From positions 868,001 to 932,000 of the forward strand of contig NZ_CP023276.1 in NCBI RefSeq assembly GCF_003065365.1: a stretch of DNA of 64,000 nucleotides, written 5' to 3'. Below the pieces are notes generated by a model. That model ran no database searches. It saw only the letters and a program-made list of their open reading frames with translations, and had not been told where the DNA came from. Positions 35,106 to 43,419 of the stretch are shown piece after piece (the stretch's first letter is position 1; every line of letters starts with the position of its first letter). The position numbers and the translations under genes were made by a program. Source of the stretch: Polynucleobacter difficilis (GTDB lineage Bacteria > Pseudomonadota > Gammaproteobacteria > Burkholderiales > Burkholderiaceae).

Positions 35106-35979
35106 AAAGATCATCGCTTATGTCAGATGGCGGAAATACATATCCATTCCTATTTCCTGTAATTTTGTAATAATTATTATTTTTGAGTAAATCTCCGGAG
35201 TTCTTAAAAGAGTCAGAAGGTTGGTAAATAAAATTATCCTTAAGGGCAAGATAGTAATACTGCCCAGCGATAACTCTCCCCCCGAAATTGGATCGAACAA
35301 ACCTATTCGTCCATTCAACATGTCCATAGCCATATCCTCTGAAGTTAGAGTCAAAGTAGCCAAATATATTTTTTACAAGGTCTTTCTTAACTGCTGTGCA
35401 CTGACCGGTCACAACTGAAAATAGGGAGGGGTTTTCCGGAGTACCCCCCCCGCCTTTTAAATATTTAATATGATCTTGATCATAAAACCATGGGGGTGCA
35501 ACATTAATTTGTCCATAAAGTGAGGCCGCCATAATCCATTTTTTTTCCCAGGAAAAATCAGCAATCTCGACATCATCCTCTATTAAGATTATTACGTCTT
35601 TGGGACTAATTTCGCTAAAGTAGTAAAGCGCCCGATTTTTGTTTCTAATTACGCCTTGATTTTGATATCCAATAACTTTAATGTTAAGTTCGGATTCTAT
35701 AAATTTTGAAGTCAAACTCTTTGAATCATTACAGATAATTAGTTCATAAGGTGTGTCGGTAAATTTTTGAATACTTTTCACGAGGTTTGACAAGTGAAAA
35801 AATCTATCGCAGGCAATCAGCGCTATTCCCAGCGTCGGAGCTGCTCCTTTGTATATTCTTTTTTCAATTATTCCATATGTTAAGTAGTGAGCTATTGGAT
35901 CAACGCTAGCTTTTTTTACATCAGGATTAAGTACTAAATATTCGGCTGGATCAAAGTCATCAGGTAGTTCGGCCTTCAT
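35098..35979 (-). CDS. Glycosyltransferase family 2-like protein
   Basis: A 293-aa protein. N-terminal residues 1-45 (FDPAEYLVLNPDVKKASVDP) resemble the short NPDV-type repeat found before glycosyltransferase domains in surface-polysaccharide loci. From residue 50 a GT-A fold begins, IALIACDRFFHLSNLVKSIQ, with ELIICNDSKS and the DxD-like IEDDVEIAD. An 8-G homopolymer encodes the KGGGGT segment (35444-35451), a possible slippage site. It overlaps the next and previous genes by 4-8 nt. Likely adds a capsule sugar. Confidence 0.75.
   Translation of the reverse strand: MKAELPDDFDPAEYLVLNPDVKKASVDPIAHYLTYGIIEKRIYKGAAPTLGIALIACDRFFHLSNLVKSIQKFTDTPYELIICNDSKSLTSKFIESELNIKVIGYQNQGVIRNKNRALYYFSEISPKDVIILIEDDVEIADFSWEKKWIMAASLYGQINVAPPWFYDQDHIKYLKGGGGTPENPSLFSVVTGQCTAVKKDLVKNIFGYFDSNFRGYGYGHVEWTNRFVRSNFGGRVIAGQYYYLALKDNFIYQPSDSFKNSGDLLKNNNYYKITGNRNGYVFPPSDISDDLYE
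35444..35451 (-). repeat. G8 homopolymer inside the GT2-like gene
   Basis: Eight consecutive C on the plus strand (G on the coding strand), within an AT-rich gene. A gain or loss of one base would shift the frame in the middle of the enzyme and inactivate it. Confidence 0.8.
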
Positions 35980-37175
35980 ATAATTCCATCCATAAACATA
36001 ATTAGTTTTAGGCCCTTGTAATGATTACCAGATGGGTGCTTAATCATTGACAGTATATTTTTATATTCATCTGGACAATATTTTTTCAGCAGAGATGTAA
36101 GGAAGTCGTAGTCATAACCAGCCCTATAAGCAAGGTCTCTTTTTATTACAAATGGTTGATTTCTTCTGAGGAAATAGGAAAGCCCAAGGTGTGACGGGTT
36201 GCCAATACTAATTTCTCTGTATAAATCTTGTGCAATATTTTGGTAAAAGGCTTTAGTTGCTTGATCTCTTGTAATTGCGGCGCTAATAACAATGTCCTTT
36301 GTTTCATTGCCGCCAATTCGAAATGTTTTGGCTGTATTTGAGGCAATAAGTGTTTCAGTCAGCTTTAATTGAGTCTCAGAAATAGATTTTTGAGATCTAT
36401 ATCTATCGGGCAGCTCACTTAGGATTTCATTAATGCATGCAAAGTCAGTAAATTCTTTTTTTAAATCTTGGTATGTATTGATTACATTGATGCTGCAGCC
36501 CGTTTTAAGAATTTTTTTGGTTAAGCCAACTTCACCGTTTTTAATCATGTACCGTCTTCTATCTAGTGGTAGGTATGATTCCCAAAATTTAATAAAAATA
36601 GGATCATTAATTAAACTTTCACTGCAAGAAAAGAGGAATGATTGAAAGTGAAAGTGAATTTCCTTTACTTGTGAATGCGCAATAAAGTCATATTCAGGAT
36701 TTATTAATTCATTTATAAGGTCATCAATAATTTTCTTCGGATAAATAACGCTATCATTTGCATATATTATTTTTTTCCAATCAAGTAGCGCATTCTTTTT
36801 TAAAAATAAAGTGGCATCTTTATAGCCACCAAAGTCTTTGCCTGTATTATTTCTAGTAATTACGCAATCTGCACCGACTTCTAGCAATCGCTTATCATGC
36901 TTAGGGTTTCCGTTATTCACAATAAGAAGTTGCAATCCCTTTTCTTTAAAAGATTTCAAGGCTTCTAGGGTTAAGTGCGGCAACTTATTCTTTTCAAAAA
37001 CAATAAAAATAACTAAATTTTTACCGCCATCTATGGTTTTTAATGACCCTGAAATTTTTTTGATCCTTAATGCGTAAATATAATTTCCCAATCTCAATCT
37101 TTGAGTGAGTGTGATGATGTCATCAATAAAACGTACAAATTTTATTTTTGACTGAAAGGTAAGTTTTTTAATCAT
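35976..37175 (-). CDS. RgpF-like (rhamnan synthesis F) glycosyltransferase-type protein
   Basis: A 399-aa protein with the features of the rhamnan-synthesis F family: FIVFEKNKLPHLTLEALKSF near the start, ITRNNTGKDFGGYKDATLFL (the N-x-G-x-DFGxY block), WKKIIYANDSVIYPKK (the ANDS motif) and an HFHFQSFLFSCSESL segment. This family makes polysaccharide sugar backbones such as rhamnan. AT-rich relative to kps genes. It starts 4 nt inside the end of kpsD (ATGA overlap) and ends in an ATGA overlap with the GT2-like gene. Product sugar unknown. Confidence 0.8.
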   Translation of the reverse strand: MIKKLTFQSKIKFVRFIDDIITLTQRLRLGNYIYALRIKKISGSLKTIDGGKNLVIFIVFEKNKLPHLTLEALKSFKEKGLQLLIVNNGNPKHDKRLLEVGADCVITRNNTGKDFGGYKDATLFLKKNALLDWKKIIYANDSVIYPKKIIDDLINELINPEYDFIAHSQVKEIHFHFQSFLFSCSESLINDPIFIKFWESYLPLDRRRYMIKNGEVGLTKKILKTGCSINVINTYQDLKKEFTDFACINEILSELPDRYRSQKSISETQLKLTETLIASNTAKTFRIGGNETKDIVISAAITRDQATKAFYQNIAQDLYREISIGNPSHLGLSYFLRRNQPFVIKRDLAYRAGYDYDFLTSLLKKYCPDEYKNILSMIKHPSGNHYKGLKLIMFMDGII

Positions 37176-38416
37176 TTGTTTCCAATATTGCCGACGTTCA
37201 CAATGGGATATACCGCTGATACCAAGATATTGAGGAACTTTTGTAGCTCGACGGATGAGGCATTGGATACGTAGAGCACGTCTTTGTTTTTGATAGCAAA
37301 GTTTTGAGCTGTTAAGAATGCCGAGCCATCAGTGAGGTTCATACGGTAAATAACGGGCACTTTATTTTCTGCCGTTTTAATGCCGCTCTTCGCTTCTTCT
37401 GGTACTGCCTCGGGCTCTTCAAAGCGGAAGATAAAGACACCTCTGGCATCAGCTCGGTTATCTTGTACGCCGCCTACCCTTGCCAAGGCCTGTACTAAGG
37501 AAATACCTTGAGCCTCAAAAGTGATTTCTTGATTTTGACCCGTTGCGCCTAAAGCAGTAAAGCTATAGGGCTGAAAGTAAGCCGTAATTACATCGCCCGA
37601 GGTGAGGGGGATATTTTGCTTGGGGTCTTTGATGACCGATTCCAGCGGCATGCTGTGTACTGCGCCGTTACGCGCCAACTGAATGGTGATTTTATTAATG
37701 GGTTGCTTAACGCCGCCTGAAGCGGCAATCGCATCAAGTAACTTTTCTTGTTTTGGTGAGAGCGGAATGAGCTGGCTGGTATTGACTTCGCCCACCACGG
37801 TCACTGCAGAGGTAGTGTTGCGTGTCATGCGCACCAAGACTTGGGGAAAGTTGGCCTTTCCTTTTAGTGCAGTGGTGATTTCAGTGCCTATAGCTTGCGT
37901 ACTTTTACCAGCCACCTGAATGCTGCCCACAAAGGGGATGGTGATGGTTCCATCAAGACTAACCATTTGCTCGGGCAGGGTAGTCGCTTTGGAGCTGGAG
38001 GCATTGACGATGGAGAGTGAAGCGCTCGAAGTGCTGCCAAAGAGCATGGCGGGTGAGGCTTCCCAGATATTGACTTCTAGTACATCACCGGGGCCCACCA
38101 GATTGCGATTGGCAGCCACTTTTTGAAAGAGGCTTGCAAACTCGCTGCGTTTTTGTGCTTGATTGACTTGCCTTAGGGTGCGTTCTGTAATGTCAATGAG
38201 CTGCACTGTTGGTGCTGTTGGATCCACTTCTAAACCAGAATTAGAGCTAGCCCCCACATCGCCCCGTATGGGGCCGGAGCCAGGAAGCCAAGTATTAAAT
38301 AAGGCACATCCGCTTAAGGTTGATAGTAGCAAGACCCCCATAAGGACTTTGCTTACCTTGAGGGCTTGTTGGTCTGCTAGTGGGTGGTGATGGGGTAGCA
38401 TGTGCATTTTTTGCAT
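37172..38416 (-). CDS. kpsD: Capsule polysaccharide export outer-membrane lipoprotein (KpsD/Wza-like)
   Basis: A 414-aa lipoprotein with lipobox LSTLSGC, the Wza/KpsD polysaccharide-export domain (VGPGDVLEVNIWEAS, then GTITIPFVGSIQVAGKS), and two soluble-ligand-binding-like beta-grasp repeats (VTVVGEVNTSQLIPL and FTALGATGQNQEI). It forms the outer-membrane export channel with the KpsE and KpsMT complex. A TTG at 38425 opens the frame, but ATG 38416 overlaps the kpsT stop by 1 nt (TAATG), typical coupling. It precedes the serotype-specific genes. Confidence 0.9.
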   Translation of the reverse strand: MQKMHMLPHHHPLADQQALKVSKVLMGVLLLSTLSGCALFNTWLPGSGPIRGDVGASSNSGLEVDPTAPTVQLIDITERTLRQVNQAQKRSEFASLFQKVAANRNLVGPGDVLEVNIWEASPAMLFGSTSSASLSIVNASSSKATTLPEQMVSLDGTITIPFVGSIQVAGKSTQAIGTEITTALKGKANFPQVLVRMTRNTTSAVTVVGEVNTSQLIPLSPKQEKLLDAIAASGGVKQPINKITIQLARNGAVHSMPLESVIKDPKQNIPLTSGDVITAYFQPYSFTALGATGQNQEITFEAQGISLVQALARVGGVQDNRADARGVFIFRFEEPEAVPEEAKSGIKTAENKVPVIYRMNLTDGSAFLTAQNFAIKNKDVLYVSNASSVELQKFLNILVSAVYPIVNVGNIGNK

Positions 38417-39063
38417 TAGTGGCAATTGCCATAAAATTGATAGGCGGCATTCATGGATGTAAACGGGTTAAGTCGCCCTTGATCTAAGACATAGGCCTGA
38501 TCGCAAAATTCTTTAATGCTGGCCTGCGAATGCGAGACCATCACAATGGCTTTGTCTTTGCGTTGATCGAGCGCATCCCTGCAGCGCTGCGTAAACCGAG
38601 AATCGCCTGCCGATAAACCCTCGTCAATCAGTAAGCAATCAAAGTCAAATGCCATTGATAAAGCAAAAGCCAAACGGCCGCGCATACCGGCTGAATAGGT
38701 TTTCACGGGTTCCAGTAAAAAAGCGCCTAATTCAGTAAAGTCGCTGACGTATTCTTTTACCTCGCTGGGGTTAACACCGTAGATGCGGGATAAAAAATAA
38801 ATGTTGTCTAAGCCCGTAAGGCTACCTTGCATGCCGCCAGCATAGCCAAGAGGCCAGGAGATTGACATATTCGATTGAATCTCGCCAGAGTCGGGTTTTT
38901 CTAGGCCGCCAATCAGGCGAATGAGTGTGGACTTGCCGGCGCCATTACGACCCAGAATGGCCACTTTTTGACCTGGAGTCACCGTCAAATCAATTCCCTT
39001 TAAAACAGGGAACATCCGGCCGTGCAGCGGATAGGATTTGGCGACGTGATGGAGGGTGAGCAT
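38416..39063 (-). CDS. kpsT: Capsule ABC transporter ATP-binding protein KpsT
   Basis: A 215-aa ABC ATPase: Walker [11 protein letters not shown], signature [17 protein letters not shown] and Walker [14 protein letters not shown], then [15 protein letters not shown] with the switch His. The short C-terminus is normal for KpsT-type members of the polysaccharide export ABC-2 family. It pairs with KpsM to move capsule polymer across the inner membrane. The gene order kpsE-kpsM-kpsT-kpsD is conserved. It starts at 39063, 55 nt after kpsM. Confidence 0.93.
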   Translation of the reverse strand: MLTLHHVAKSYPLHGRMFPVLKGIDLTVTPGQKVAILGRNGAGKSTLIRLIGGLEKPDSGEIQSNMSISWPLGYAGGMQGSLTGLDNIYFLSRIYGVNPSEVKEYVSDFTELGAFLLEPVKTYSAGMRGRLAFALSMAFDFDCLLIDEGLSAGDSRFTQRCRDALDQRKDKAIVMVSHSQASIKEFCDQAYVLDQGRLNPFTSMNAAYQFYGNCH

Positions 39064-39118
39064 GTGTTTTTTTGAGCGTATGGTTGAGCTTGAATTTTTC
39101 TTATTCGTGTTCTTATTT

Positions 39119-39946
39119 TTAGTCGGCCGTAATGATTTTTTTCACGCGCTGCAGAAGCAGTAGGGCGGCGCCGGATAAAAAAATATTGCAGGTGACCAAA
39201 TACGAGATGGAGTATTTGGCATTAATGCCAACACCAAAATACCCTTCGCGCAGCATCTCAACTGCATTGACCATGGGTGAGTACAGCAAAATGGTTTGCG
39301 CGGCTTCGGGCAGCCAACTCACCATCGTAAAAGCTCCGGTAAAGGGGAGAGTAAGGTACATGGCGACGTGCCAGACGCGCTCGAAGATCTCGGAGCGCTC
39401 ATCCAGGTAGACTGCAAGCAGGCCCGCCGCAATCACAAACCAGCCTAGTAAAACCCAGCCCAGCACTACCTGCAGCGGGTCGACGGGCAAGCTCATAAGC
39501 CCAAGCTCTGTAAATAGAATTGAGAGGGTTACAAAGGAAACGGAGACGGCTACCCACTCAAGCAAGGCCCTACTAATGGCAATATCAAAAATAGTCACCA
39601 TGCGGTGGTAAAGCAGCGCTTTATTGGCCTGAATGCTCGAAGAGGTCCTGCCAACGCTATTGCGCCAAGCCACAATGGCTGAGTAGCCCGTGAGTGCAAA
39701 ACCCGCTACCGGAATAGTACCTTTAGCGTGACCACCCATATAGGTCCATAAAATCGTGATGCCAATCGAGAACATCATGGGCTCGACAAACATCCATAAA
39801 AAGCCAATGTTATGCCGACCAAAGCGGGTAATCATTTCGCGCAAGATCAGTGCTTTAATTACTCGCACTTGTACTGTTGCCGCATGCAAGAAATCCGCTT
39901 GGGTAAATGGCTTACGCTGTGGTGTAGGGGTAATTAGCTCAGGCAT
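39119..39946 (-). CDS. kpsM: Capsule ABC transporter permease KpsM
   Basis: A 275-aa ABC-2 type permease with about six transmembrane helices. The N-terminus ([20 protein letters not shown]) carries the typical amphipathic IF helix of polysaccharide exporters, followed by [13 protein letters not shown]. It forms the inner-membrane channel with KpsT. The start overlaps the kpsE end by 8 nt (39939-39946). Confidence 0.93.
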   Translation of the reverse strand: MPELITPTPQRKPFTQADFLHAATVQVRVIKALILREMITRFGRHNIGFLWMFVEPMMFSIGITILWTYMGGHAKGTIPVAGFALTGYSAIVAWRNSVGRTSSSIQANKALLYHRMVTIFDIAISRALLEWVAVSVSFVTLSILFTELGLMSLPVDPLQVVLGWVLLGWFVIAAGLLAVYLDERSEIFERVWHVAMYLTLPFTGAFTMVSWLPEAAQTILLYSPMVNAVEMLREGYFGVGINAKYSISYLVTCNIFLSGAALLLLQRVKKIITAD

Positions 39947-40910
39947 GGTGTCGGTGCTCTTTTACGCCCGCAATAATCATCGAGGCAATGCCCCACAACA
40001 CCAAACCCAATACAAAAGTAGTGATAATTCCTCGAATGCGTTTTGGCTCCAACGCTTGATCAGGTTTGCTAGGCTCGGCTACGCGCTCTAGATACAGTTG
40101 TTTTTTGATCGCCTCAATTCTGGCTTGTTCTAGGGAGGCAAACGCAGCAGCTAAATTGCGATCAGCAAAGTCTTTTTCACTGCCGAGTTGCTGAAAGACG
40201 GCGACTTGTTGCTCGGATGGGCCACTTTGCTTCTGGTTTCTGAATTTATAGATTTTGAGATTGATGTTCTCCACTTTGTTTCTAGCCAGCTCCACTTCTT
40301 TTTGCGCAAATTCCAGCATGTCTTGCCGTGCGCGCAGATTAAGGCGATTAATTAGTGCTTCACTTAATTCATTGAGTTGTTGATTCACGACATATGCGAG
40401 CTTCGGATCAAATGCACGCACGCTGAGAGTGGTGATGCCGGAGCTGGTATCGTGAGCAATGCCGACCACGTTGCTGAGATAGTATTCGTAAAAGCGCTCT
40501 AAGCTGGTATCCCAAAAACGAATTCCGGCAAAGCGATGTAGGCGGTCAATGCTGCTCTCGGAATACGCTGCTTTGAGATTCAGTTTGTCATTAAGAACCC
40601 CCAGCGCATCGCGTGACTGAATGTAGTTTTCTGCGGTAAAGGAGTCGTTTTCAGAATTGTTAAGCCCCATTTTGCCAATTACCCCTGAAAAACCACCGCT
40701 CATGCTGGCTATCGAGTCTTTGCTGGGCGAACGTACGATAAAACGGGATTCTGACAAATAGATATTAGAAGCTATAAAGGTGAAATAAATGCTTGCAATA
40801 AATGTAGGCGCAATAACCAAGCAAAGAAACAATGTATTTTGACGAATCCATTGCAAACTTTTAGTCCCTATTGTTAGCTGAATATTGGCGTGATGAATTT
40901 TTGATCTCAC
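39939..40910 (-). CDS. kpsE: Capsule polysaccharide export inner-membrane protein KpsE
   Basis: A 323-aa polysaccharide co-polymerase-like protein with an N-terminal transmembrane helix (about 25-48), a long periplasmic coiled coil (AQKEVELARNKVENINLKIY region) and a second helix near residues 297-318. It links the ABC exporter to KpsD. It starts at a GTG (40910) inside the 3' end of the upstream HTH gene. The length is a little short for the family. The GTG lies 20 nt after the 11-C tract of the regulator gene and overlaps a potential regulator stop (see the tract entry). Confidence 0.88.
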   Translation of the reverse strand: MRSKIHHANIQLTIGTKSLQWIRQNTLFLCLVIAPTFIASIYFTFIASNIYLSESRFIVRSPSKDSIASMSGGFSGVIGKMGLNNSENDSFTAENYIQSRDALGVLNDKLNLKAAYSESSIDRLHRFAGIRFWDTSLERFYEYYLSNVVGIAHDTSSGITTLSVRAFDPKLAYVVNQQLNELSEALINRLNLRARQDMLEFAQKEVELARNKVENINLKIYKFRNQKQSGPSEQQVAVFQQLGSEKDFADRNLAAAFASLEQARIEAIKKQLYLERVAEPSKPDQALEPKRIRGIITTFVLGLVLWGIASMIIAGVKEHRHHA

Positions 40911-41331
40911 AGTGCATTACTTCTTTTTCGGGGGGGGGGGAGTTTTTGTACAGCTCTGCTATTTCTAAGATTGTTTGTTGCGCGTTTGAATTGAGTTGAT
41001 CAAATAAATGCAAAAGTTTTGTTGAGTCTGAGGACCCGCTACTATTATTCTTTGGAGATACTGATGGAGTATTAGATGTATTGCTGTAATGTGGTCCATC
41101 AAGTACATCGACATTTAAATTGAGCCATACAACTAAAGTGCGCATTCTGGCGGCATGGGGCATATTGACGCCCAGCAGCCATTTGCGAATTGTCTCGACA
41201 GAGACTGGCTCTAACTCGCGTGAAATGAGGGTAAAGTCCCTCGCGATTTTTGCGCAACTTGGCACTTTTCCGTAATGGGCTATCAAGGAACGCCTGAATT
41301 CTTTTGCAAATGCGTTTTTAAGTTCAACCAC
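40861..41331 (-). CDS. HTH transcriptional regulator at the head of the capsule operon
   Basis: A 156-aa protein whose N-terminal half (about 20-80) is an HTH domain with PSCAKIARDFTL and VSVETIRKWLLGVNMPH, then MRTLVVWLNLNV, a pattern seen in phage-type regulators of Burkholderiales. The C-terminal half is Ser/Asn-rich, then a helix, then the tract-encoded SPPPEKE. Being first in the operon and overlapping kpsE by 50 nt, it probably controls capsule expression. An 11-C tract in the coding strand encodes the Ser-Pro-Pro-Pro and puts the C-terminus under slippage control. Identity as an activator or repressor is unknown. Confidence 0.65.
   Translation of the reverse strand: MVELKNAFAKEFRRSLIAHYGKVPSCAKIARDFTLISRELEPVSVETIRKWLLGVNMPHAARMRTLVVWLNLNVDVLDGPHYSNTSNTPSVSPKNNSSGSSDSTKLLHLFDQLNSNAQQTILEIAELYKNSPPPEKEVMHCEIKNSSRQYSANNRD
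40930..40940 (-). repeat. Homopolymer tract G11 (C11 on the coding strand) at the regulator/kpsE junction
   Basis: Eleven consecutive G on the plus strand. With 11 C the regulator reads through into the kpsE start region and stops at 40861-40863. With 12 C it would end at a TGA overlapping the kpsE GTG (40910). With 10 C it would end at a TAA just upstream of that GTG. Confidence 0.9.
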
Positions 41332-41396
41332 GTTGATAAGATTTCATAAAACTTTCAGATAATAACTACAAAATTTACAATAAAAATACGAACTAG

Positions 41397-41416
41397 ATTG
41401 CAACTTTAATTGCAAT
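41397..41416. promoter_or_regulatory. Inverted repeat upstream of the HTH regulator
   Basis: ATTGCAA / TTGCAAT with a 6-bp spacer, 66-85 bp upstream of the regulator start. A plausible operator for autoregulation of the capsule operon; no direct evidence. Confidence 0.4.
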
Positions 41417-41547
41417 GATTGGCATCAATACTTTGAAATAACAGTTTTTCCAACATAAATTGCTTTTAGTGAAAGAGCATAGTTGCGCGCATAGCCAATT
41501 ACTAATATTGCATAGGGGGAAACCCTTGGAGGATAGCGATTTTTTCT

Positions 41548-41715
41548 CTAACTAACTTTTGCCAACTCAATTTCCCCAGCTTGAATCTTTTGCCTTGCTC
41601 GTTCCGCTTTAACTGCTGCTTGTGCTCGTTTGGCCTGATCTTTCAGAGCTTTGATTCGTGCCTGTGCTGGGCTTAATGGTTTGGATGAGGATGATTGGAA
41701 TTCATAAAATCGCAT
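41548..41715 (-). CDS. Small basic protein (55 aa), island accessory gene
   Basis: On the minus strand an ATG at 41715 opens a 55-aa frame starting MRFYEFQSSSSKPLS, followed by a highly charged Ala/Lys/Arg/Gln helix, ending ELAKVS. It lies just after the DUF6876 gene on the same strand (29 nt), consistent with one transcript. Function unknown; composition suggests a nucleic-acid-binding or coiled-coil protein. The 216 bp between it and the HTH gene hold only the inverted repeat noted separately. Confidence 0.5.
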   Translation of the reverse strand: MRFYEFQSSSSKPLSPAQARIKALKDQAKRAQAAVKAERARQKIQAGEIELAKVS

Positions 41716-41744
41716 ACTGGTATTTAGCTTCTGGCTTTTAGTTA

Positions 41745-42110
41745 CTAATACTCAGTAGGTAGCATTAAGATCCAGCGTTCACTATCCCAACAGGCGTAGA
41801 GTGCTATTGAATCGAGTGGAAAGGTCGTATAGGCAATGTTCTGCGTGGCTAGTACGTTGCCATTGCCATCATCGAGTAATAGCTCAGCTTTACCGTTATA
41901 GACAGTTAACTTGCAACTGACAAATACTTCGTTTTTAGGTAAGTGCAGAATATGACTGGTAATCGCATCCATCAGCCAGTAGCAGGCCGCTTCTTGTGCT
42001 AGAAACTGGGCACCATCCGTTAGAAAGACTTTAGGCCATAGAGGGTAGTAGTACTGCGTTCCATAAAATTGCTCCAAATGATTCAAAAGCTGGGTTTTAG
42101 ATAGATTCAT
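41745..42110 (-). CDS. DUF6876 family protein
   Basis: A 121-aa protein with the DUF6876 pattern as I remember it: LNHLEQFYGTQYYYPLWPKV, then FLTDGAQFLAQEAACYWLMD and the C-terminal ALYACWDSERWILMLPTEY. The family is common in genomic islands of Burkholderiales and other proteobacteria; function unknown. The DUF6641 gene precedes it on the same strand. Confidence 0.7.
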   Translation of the reverse strand: MNLSKTQLLNHLEQFYGTQYYYPLWPKVFLTDGAQFLAQEAACYWLMDAITSHILHLPKNEVFVSCKLTVYNGKAELLLDDGNGNVLATQNIAYTTFPLDSIALYACWDSERWILMLPTEY

Positions 42111-42128
42111 TTTTGCTATGCCTCATAG

Positions 42129-42647
42129 TCATTTATTTATGAATTGGGTTTGCGCAATGGAATCAGTCAAAACCTTGCTCTTTTGACTCGTTTTCGGGAT
42201 TTTCAATTCAAAGCGGCTGCGCAGCTGTAGGCTGGCTGCCTCTATTGCTTCATCAAATGTACCCATGTCAGCTTCGCGCTTTAAGAGTTCTAGTACTTCA
42301 ATTACATTCTCTAAATTAGTAGCCTCTACAGCAGTTTTGCCATTAGCCAGCTCTAAAACCTTGCTGCCGTAAAACACATTGATACACAGTGCTCCCGTGC
42401 TGCTGATAAACCACCAGGGTTTGATGCGCTTGGGCTTTTCAACGCTCTTGATATTGCCCTCTAGATCTTTAACGTTTTTGTAGCGCTTTACGACAAAGTC
42501 TTTGCCGTTATGTTTTGCTTTGGCTAATTCCAGCTGCTCCCATAATTTGCTAATCAGCTTGTTTCTACGCTGCACTATAGGGGGTTGGTTTTTAGGCCGT
42601 TTTGCATCGGTCAATTTAAGGGTATTTAGGTTCTCTAGCGTTGCCAT
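42129..42647 (-). CDS. DUF6641 family protein
   Basis: A 172-aa basic protein resembling DUF6641: MATLENLNTLKLTDAKRPK at the start, RRNKLISKLWEQLELAKA, then KRIKPWWFISSTGALCINV. An ATG at 42659 opens the frame, but the one at 42647 is preceded by GGAGAG at the right distance. DUF6641 genes often neighbour DUF6876 genes in mobile regions; function unknown. Confidence 0.7.
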   Translation of the reverse strand: MATLENLNTLKLTDAKRPKNQPPIVQRRNKLISKLWEQLELAKAKHNGKDFVVKRYKNVKDLEGNIKSVEKPKRIKPWWFISSTGALCINVFYGSKVLELANGKTAVEATNLENVIEVLELLKREADMGTFDEAIEAASLQLRSRFELKIPKTSQKSKVLTDSIAQTQFINK

Positions 42648-42788
42648 CGTGCTCTCCATCAGTTGCGTTAAAAATGCCTGGACAACACAACAATATGATC
42701 AGAAAACCCCTTTGGACAACCGAAAAAAGGCCATTATTGAGCTCTTTTTAGGCCTTAGAACATATATGTACTTTTTTTACCGATCTTT

Positions 42789-43019
42789 ATGTTCAAGCTA
42801 AATAAATTCATAGAAACAAGTAAAACAGTAAGGCTTAAAGGTTGGCACGCCGAAGGTAATAGTGCTGCGAAACCCGTTCTGATGTGTGACGGTACGCAAT
42901 TCAGATTTCTTACTATCTGGCCTCATTGCACTACCCAAGACCCTGGCTGTTTTGGATGCTTTAAACGACGCCCCTGTGTGGCAGTACCGTTTGCGATGTT
43001 GTATGAGTTGGTAGCGTAG
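42789..43019 (+). CDS. Possible small Cys-containing protein
   Basis: A 76-aa frame opposite to its neighbours, MFKLNKFIETSKTVRLK onward, with a Cys cluster CTTQDPGCFGCFKRRPC that could bind metal. No ribosome-binding site is evident, and no family is recognised. It may not be real. Confidence 0.3.
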   Translation: MFKLNKFIETSKTVRLKGWHAEGNSAAKPVLMCDGTQFRFLTIWPHCTTQDPGCFGCFKRRPCVAVPFAMLYELVA

Positions 43020-43419
43020 AAATACGTGAATGTAGGCTAAATTGTCGAATTAATGATTAATTCGTCTAGGCTGAAAGTGAGTGGGAGCGCCAATGAAATA
43101 AACCCACAAGCTAGTTTGCAAGGGTTCCTGATATAGACCGCAAATTAGCTGCGTATGACGGCACGTAATAGGTGATAGCAATACCTACCTATCTTGCTTC
43201 TTGCAAGTTGTGTGTATATCAGTTGAAAACCTCAGTGAAAGAGGCTTGCATGAGTTGAGCCCTTTATCAGGGCTTGGCTTGTGCTTCCTAGTGAAAGATC
43301 TTGAAATTCAATATTTCAAATCATAATTTTAAAAAACATTTAAAAGAAGAAAAATGCGATGAGCGGAAGCGAAGAGCAGGCTAACGCAGTTAGCTTTAAA
43401 ACACATCAATCAAAAGAGC
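43020..43419. other. Gene-free accessory interval
   Basis: About 400 bp, with a short hairpin AGCCC..GGGCT near 43257-43273 and AT-rich sequence after it. No convincing frame or RNA family is seen. Confidence 0.4.

Noticed and set aside
43020..43419. Small regulatory RNA or short peptide genes
   Set aside because: Only one short hairpin and frames of 27 codons or fewer without ribosome-binding sites were seen.
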